From the NCBI RefSeq assembly GCF_003355455.1, contig NZ_CP031357.1, forward strand, positions 722,501-786,500: a DNA stretch of 64,000 bases. The letters run 5' to 3'. The notes under the pieces were generated by a model. The model made no database searches and was not told the origin of the DNA. It saw nothing but the letters and a program-made list of their open reading frames with translations. Both the position numbers and the translations under genes were made by a program. Shown here one piece after another: positions 60,429-64,000 of this stretch (its first letter is position 1; every line of letters begins with the position of its first letter). The DNA comes from Erythrobacter aureus. GTDB taxonomy: Bacteria; Pseudomonadota; Alphaproteobacteria; Sphingomonadales; Sphingomonadaceae.

Positions 60429-61682
60429 ATGTCAGCCATCAATTGGCGGGGAGTCCTGTTTGCAGGGCTGACCCTCGCCGCAATCGCCACACCCGTGGCG
60501 GCGCAGGAGCGTGAGCGCCTCTCGCTCGACGATGCCTTGCGTCGCGCGGATGTCATTGCGGGTCCTAACCAGGCCGCGCCCAATCCGCGCATAGCTGGTC
60601 CGCGGGCGCAGGCCGACGCTGCGCGCGCTCTCGTCGGTCAGGCTCGGCTCCGGCCCAATCCCGAAGTATCCTTCGAGGCCGAAAATATTGCAGGTAGCGG
60701 AGCGTTCTCGGGTTTGAGCGCTACCGAATATACGTTCTCCATCGGACAGCGTCTCGAGCTTGGAAACAAGCGCGGGACGAGGGTCCGTGCAGCGCAGGCC
60801 GGCGCAGACCTCGCCGATCTGCGTGCCGATCTCGCGGATGTCGACCTCGCCTTTCTTGTGCGCGAGCGCTACTTGGCGGCAACAGCCGCTGCCGCGCGTG
60901 TCGAACTTGCGCGCGATGTCGTCACACGTAACGAAGAACTGGCGCGGATAGCCGGCCTGCTGGTCGAGGTCGGCCGCGAACCTCCCTTGCGTGCACTTCG
61001 CGCCGAAGCTGCCCTGGCGGAAGCAAGAGCCGAGCTGGAAGCGGCGGACGCGGCGAGCGTTGCCGCGCGTACGGCGCTCGCTTCGCTGTGGGGCGAACAG
61101 AACAGTCCCCCCACGGTTCCTGCCAGTTTCCCGGTAATCGACCCGCCCGCCCGTCTTCTCGCCGCGACGGATGGCCTTGCGCTGAAGGCCGCGCGCGCGG
61201 AAAGCCGGGTGGCAGCAGCCGAAATTGCCCGCGAGCGTAGCCTGCGGTTGCCTGACCCGGTCGTTTCGGCGGGCGTTCGCCGCTTCGCGGAAAGCAAAGA
61301 CAACGCTTTCCTTGTCGGTGTGTCGATCCCTCTTCCATTCAGCAACCGCAACCAGGGTAACATCGCTGCCGCAGAGGCCGAATTCAGGGCCGCATCCGCG
61401 CGTGAGGCGGTGGCACTGGCAGATTTCGAGCAGGCGGTGACGCGTGCGCGTGCCCAGTTCCTTGCTGCAGAGATGCGCGTCGAAACGCTTTCCGCCACGT
61501 CGCTCCCGCAGGCCGAAGAGGCGCTGCGGCTTGTCCGTATCGGGTACCGCAACGGCCGCTTCCCCCTGATCGAGGTGCTCAGTGCTGCCGAGGCGCGCGA
61601 TGCCATCCGTGAAGCGCTGATCGCTGCGCAGGAAGAACGGGGCCAGGCTGCCGCCGCACTCATCCGGCTGGCAGCACAATGA
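60429..61682 (+). CDS. czcC: TolC-family metal efflux outer-membrane protein (CzcC)
   Basis: A 417-residue protein with a signal peptide ending near TPVAAQE, followed by two outer-membrane-efflux repeats (RLSLDDALRRADVIAGPNQA and LALKAARAESRVAAAEIARE). It forms the outer-membrane channel of the CzcCBA pump. ATG 60429 follows GAGGAAAT and starts the signal peptide. The stop overlaps the czcB region. It is the first czc gene, after the His-rich protein. Confidence 0.88.
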   Translation: MSAINWRGVLFAGLTLAAIATPVAAQERERLSLDDALRRADVIAGPNQAAPNPRIAGPRAQADAARALVGQARLRPNPEVSFEAENIAGSGAFSGLSATEYTFSIGQRLELGNKRGTRVRAAQAGADLADLRADLADVDLAFLVRERYLAATAAAARVELARDVVTRNEELARIAGLLVEVGREPPLRALRAEAALAEARAELEAADAASVAARTALASLWGEQNSPPTVPASFPVIDPPARLLAATDGLALKAARAESRVAAAEIARERSLRLPDPVVSAGVRRFAESKDNAFLVGVSIPLPFSNRNQGNIAAAEAEFRAASAREAVALADFEQAVTRARAQFLAAEMRVETLSATSLPQAEEALRLVRIGYRNGRFPLIEVLSAAEARDAIREALIAAQEERGQAAAALIRLAAQ

Positions 61683-61693
61683 GGAAAACAATC

Positions 61694-62842
61694 ATGAACC
61701 GCAAAACACTGGCGATCATCGCCGGGGCAATCATACTGTCCGCCGTTATCCTGTCGCTCTTCTGGCCCGATGGCGCTCAAGAAACCGAACCGGTCGAAAC
61801 AGCGAGCGAGGCCGACCTGCCCGAAGGGCTCGTCCTGCTCGATGAGCAACAGATCCGTGCAGCAAAAATTTCGGTCGAGGCCGTTGGCCGGGGCTCTGCC
61901 GTCGAGCTGGTTTTTCCGGCGACGATTGCCGCGAGCCCGACTGGGAGTGCGAGGATCGATGCGCGCGCGGCGGGCGTCGTGCGGAGCGTGAACAAGACAC
62001 TGGGCGACTATGTTCGCGCAGGAGAAACCGTTGCGCGCATCGAAAGCGCGGATGCCGCAGCGCTGGCATCCCAGCTCAACGCGGCCCGGGCACGGGTGAA
62101 TGAACTATCGGCGGCCTACGAGCGGGAGCGCCGCCTGTTCGAGGCGAGCGTGACCGCGCGCCAGGATCTGGAAGCGGCAAGGGCCAATCTGCAGGTCGCC
62201 CAATCCGAATTGTCGCGCGCGCAGGCCGCCGTTGCCGCTGCCGGCGTCAGCGGGGATGGGAGATCGCTTGCGGTGACCAGCCCGCTTGCAGGGCGGATCA
62301 CGGCCGCGCCGATCATCTTGGGCGCGTTCGTCGCCTCCGGCGAGGAACTTTACCGCGTTGTCGATCCCGATGCGATGCAGGTCGAGGTTGCTCTACCTGC
62401 CGTCGATGCCACCCGTATCGCTCCCGGCGACCAAGCCACTCTGGAAATAGGCAACGACGATGAGGTCAGCGCCCGCGTCCGGTCGGTGACGCCCTCACTG
62501 GATATGGAAAGTCGCAGCGCCACGGCGGTTCTTGCGCTGTCCCGGCCGATACCCGGATTGCAGCCCGGCGCTTTCCTTCAGGCGCGTATCCGGCCTTCGG
62601 GTGAGGTCGACCAAACGCGGATTTCGGTTCCCGAAGACGCGGTGCAGACCATCGATGGTCAGGACATGGTTTTCGTGCGGACCCGTCGCGGATTTCAGGC
62701 GCGACCCGTTGTAACCGGCACTCGGTCAGGCGGCCAGGTCGTCATCGAATCCGGTCTCGAAGCCAAGTGGCGGATCGCCACTGCGAACGCCTTCCTGCTC
62801 AAAGCCGAGCTCGAGAAAGAGAGCGCCGAACATGGTCACTGA
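61694..62842 (+). CDS. czcB: Metal efflux membrane-fusion protein (CzcB)
   Basis: A 382-residue periplasmic adaptor with an N-terminal anchor (ILSAVILSLFWP). The barrel halves are GVVRSVNKTLGDYVRAGETV and VTSPLAGRITAAPIILGAFV, with an alpha-hairpin near residues 110-175 between them. ATG 61694 follows GAGGAA, whereas the earlier ATG 61679 overlaps the czcC stop; either is possible. Its 3' end overlaps the czcA start by 11 bases, so the pump subunits are tightly coupled. Confidence 0.9.
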   Translation: MNRKTLAIIAGAIILSAVILSLFWPDGAQETEPVETASEADLPEGLVLLDEQQIRAAKISVEAVGRGSAVELVFPATIAASPTGSARIDARAAGVVRSVNKTLGDYVRAGETVARIESADAAALASQLNAARARVNELSAAYERERRLFEASVTARQDLEAARANLQVAQSELSRAQAAVAAAGVSGDGRSLAVTSPLAGRITAAPIILGAFVASGEELYRVVDPDAMQVEVALPAVDATRIAPGDQATLEIGNDDEVSARVRSVTPSLDMESRSATAVLALSRPIPGLQPGAFLQARIRPSGEVDQTRISVPEDAVQTIDGQDMVFVRTRRGFQARPVVTGTRSGGQVVIESGLEAKWRIATANAFLLKAELEKESAEHGH

Positions 62843-64000
62843 TAATCCATCCGAGGGCCAGCACCTCGAAGAGAAGCACGGTCATGGCCTGATTGGCATG
62901 ATCCTCGATGTAGCGGTCCGTTTCCGCTGGGTGATGATCGTCCTGACGGTCGGGATCTCCATCTGGGGCGCGCTCAACCTTTTGCGCCTGCCGATCGATG
63001 CCGTTCCCGACATCACGAACGTCCAGGTACAAATCAATACCGAGGCCCCGGCTCTTTCGCCGTCGCAGGTGGAGACCCAGGTGACGTATCCGGTCGAAAC
63101 GGGCCTGGCCGGTATCGACGGTCTCGAAATGACCCGTTCGATTTCGCGCAACGGCTTCAGCCAGGTCACCGCCATCTTCGAGGAGGGTACCGACATCTAT
63201 TTCGCGCGCCAGCAGGTGAATGAACGGCTGGCACCCATCACCGCCTCGCTTCCCGAAGGTGCGGAACCGGTCATGGGGCCGATTTCCACCGGCCTCGGCG
63301 AAGTACTCATGTATACCATCGAGTATGAATATCCGGGCGGAAAAGGCGCACCCGTCGGTGGGGCAACCGGTTGGCAACGGGACGGCAGCTTCGTCACTGA
63401 ACGCGGCGATCGTCTGGGCAGCGATGTTGCCAAGGCCGCCTATCTTCGCACAGTGCAGGACTGGGTGGTCGCACCGCTCATGCGATCGGTCGATGGCGTT
63501 GCGGGGGTGGACTCCATCGGGGGATTCGAAAAGCAATACCTGGTTCAGCCCGATCCCGCGCGGTTGACCGGATATGGTCTGTCTTTCGACGCGTTGATTC
63601 AGGCGCTGGAAGCGGCCAATCTGGCCGAAGGCGCTAATTTTGTCGAACGGTCCGGTGAAGCGCTGCTCGCCCGCGTCGATGCGCGGCTTGGCAGTATCGA
63701 AGATATCGAAAACGCCGTCGTCGCAACTCGTGAAGGCGTTCCGATCCGGATCAGCGATGTCGCGACGGTCGCCATCGGGGGCGATCTGAGAACCGGCGCT
63801 GCATCGCTGAATGGCGAGGAAGCCGTGGTCGGGACGGTTCTCATGCGAGCCGGGGAAAACAGCCGCACGGTTTCCGCTGGAGCCGCGGAAAGGCTTCAAG
63901 AAGTTCGATCCTCGCTTCCGGAGGGCGTCGCCGCCGAGATCGTGTACAACCGTTCCTCGCTGGTCGATGCGACCATTGCGACGGTCGAGAAGAACCTCGT
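62832..64000 (+). CDS. czcA: Heavy-metal efflux RND transporter CzcA (partial, cut by window end)
   Basis: The first 389 codons of a CzcA-type RND pump. A His-containing N-terminus (EGQHLEEKHGHGLIGMI) is followed by LPIDAVPDITNVQVQINTEA, YFARQQVNERLAPI and the periplasmic ISTGLGEVLMYTIEYEYPGG. The frame is open to the window end, so the remaining about two-thirds, including the proton-relay helix, is not visible. It follows the coupled czcC and czcB, forming a second metal-efflux RND operon besides the one at 14.5-19.9 kb. Confidence 0.92.
   Translation, partial: MVTDNPSEGQHLEEKHGHGLIGMILDVAVRFRWVMIVLTVGISIWGALNLLRLPIDAVPDITNVQVQINTEAPALSPSQVETQVTYPVETGLAGIDGLEMTRSISRNGFSQVTAIFEEGTDIYFARQQVNERLAPITASLPEGAEPVMGPISTGLGEVLMYTIEYEYPGGKGAPVGGATGWQRDGSFVTERGDRLGSDVAKAAYLRTVQDWVVAPLMRSVDGVAGVDSIGGFEKQYLVQPDPARLTGYGLSFDALIQALEAANLAEGANFVERSGEALLARVDARLGSIEDIENAVVATREGVPIRISDVATVAIGGDLRTGAASLNGEEAVVGTVLMRAGENSRTVSAGAAERLQEVRSSLPEGVAAEIVYNRSSLVDATIATVEKNL

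Noticed and set aside
1..64000. CRISPR arrays, phage genes and toxin-antitoxin pairs
   Set aside because: No regularly spaced repeats, integrases, structural phage genes or typical small toxin-antitoxin pairs were seen.

Overview
The window looks like chromosomal DNA of an alphaproteobacterium of the order Sphingomonadales, most likely Erythrobacteraceae-like. This rests on the high GC content, four TonB-dependent receptors (TBDRs) or receptor-like barrels, a UrcA-type small protein, a MaeB malic enzyme fused to a phosphotransacetylase domain, a short PutA and several metal-efflux operons. No rRNA, tRNA, CRISPR array, phage or intact insertion sequence was seen. The only mobile remnant is the 3' end of an IS5-type transposase near 14.3 kb.

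Layout. 0-6 kb: the tail of an upstream gene, a DUF202 membrane protein, a small hypothetical, mutS, and divergent maeB. 6-7 kb: a quinol monooxygenase / MarR / small membrane protein operon behind a near-perfect palindromic operator. 7.1-12.8 kb: a HutC-type GntR regulator, a TBDR and two PepSY membrane proteins. Two TGTATATACA sites, the known HutC operator pattern, lie before the regulator and before the TBDR. 12.7-14.5 kb: a LysR regulator, a UrcA-like protein and the IS5 remnant. 14.5-22.1 kb: a heavy-metal RND efflux operon divergent from a two-component system. 22.7-32.2 kb: a TBDR, a TetR regulator, a receptor-like barrel, a PraB-like secreted protein, a DUF2147 protein and a PF10118 di-iron-like protein. 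Three promoters here share a TTGACAT-N2-ATGTCAA-like palindrome, which suggests a small local regulon.

32.3-43 kb: a copper/metal island. Leftward: DUF2231, DUF411, DUF5676, a copper P1B-ATPase, an APC permease and a small potassium-channel-like protein. Rightward: a CnrY-like anti-sigma protein, a CnrX-type sensor with all five known metal ligands at conserved spacing, an ECF sigma factor, a CopA-type multicopper oxidase, CopB, and an NTF2-like protein; a lipoprotein follows. 43.4-48.7 kb: a TBDR with a His/Asp/Glu-rich loop resembling zinc receptors, then DoxX, a saccharopine-dehydrogenase-like enzyme, a thioesterase and dcd. 48.7-54.3 kb: putA, glpD and mtnP. 54.6-59.9 kb: a divergent phosphoenolpyruvate carboxylase-like protein that appears to have lost key catalytic motifs, a patatin-like lipase and pfkB. 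59.9-64 kb: a 35-bp perfect palindrome with a Zur-box-like core, a His-rich small exported protein and a czcCBA operon cut by the window end.

Core metabolism (mutS, maeB, dcd, putA, glpD, mtnP, pfkB) therefore alternates with accessory blocks for metal handling and outer-membrane uptake. The most interesting material is the candidate TetR regulon, the HutC-like operator pair controlling an uptake locus, the CnrYXH-like module attached to copper genes, the degenerate PEPC-like protein, and the palindrome before czc.
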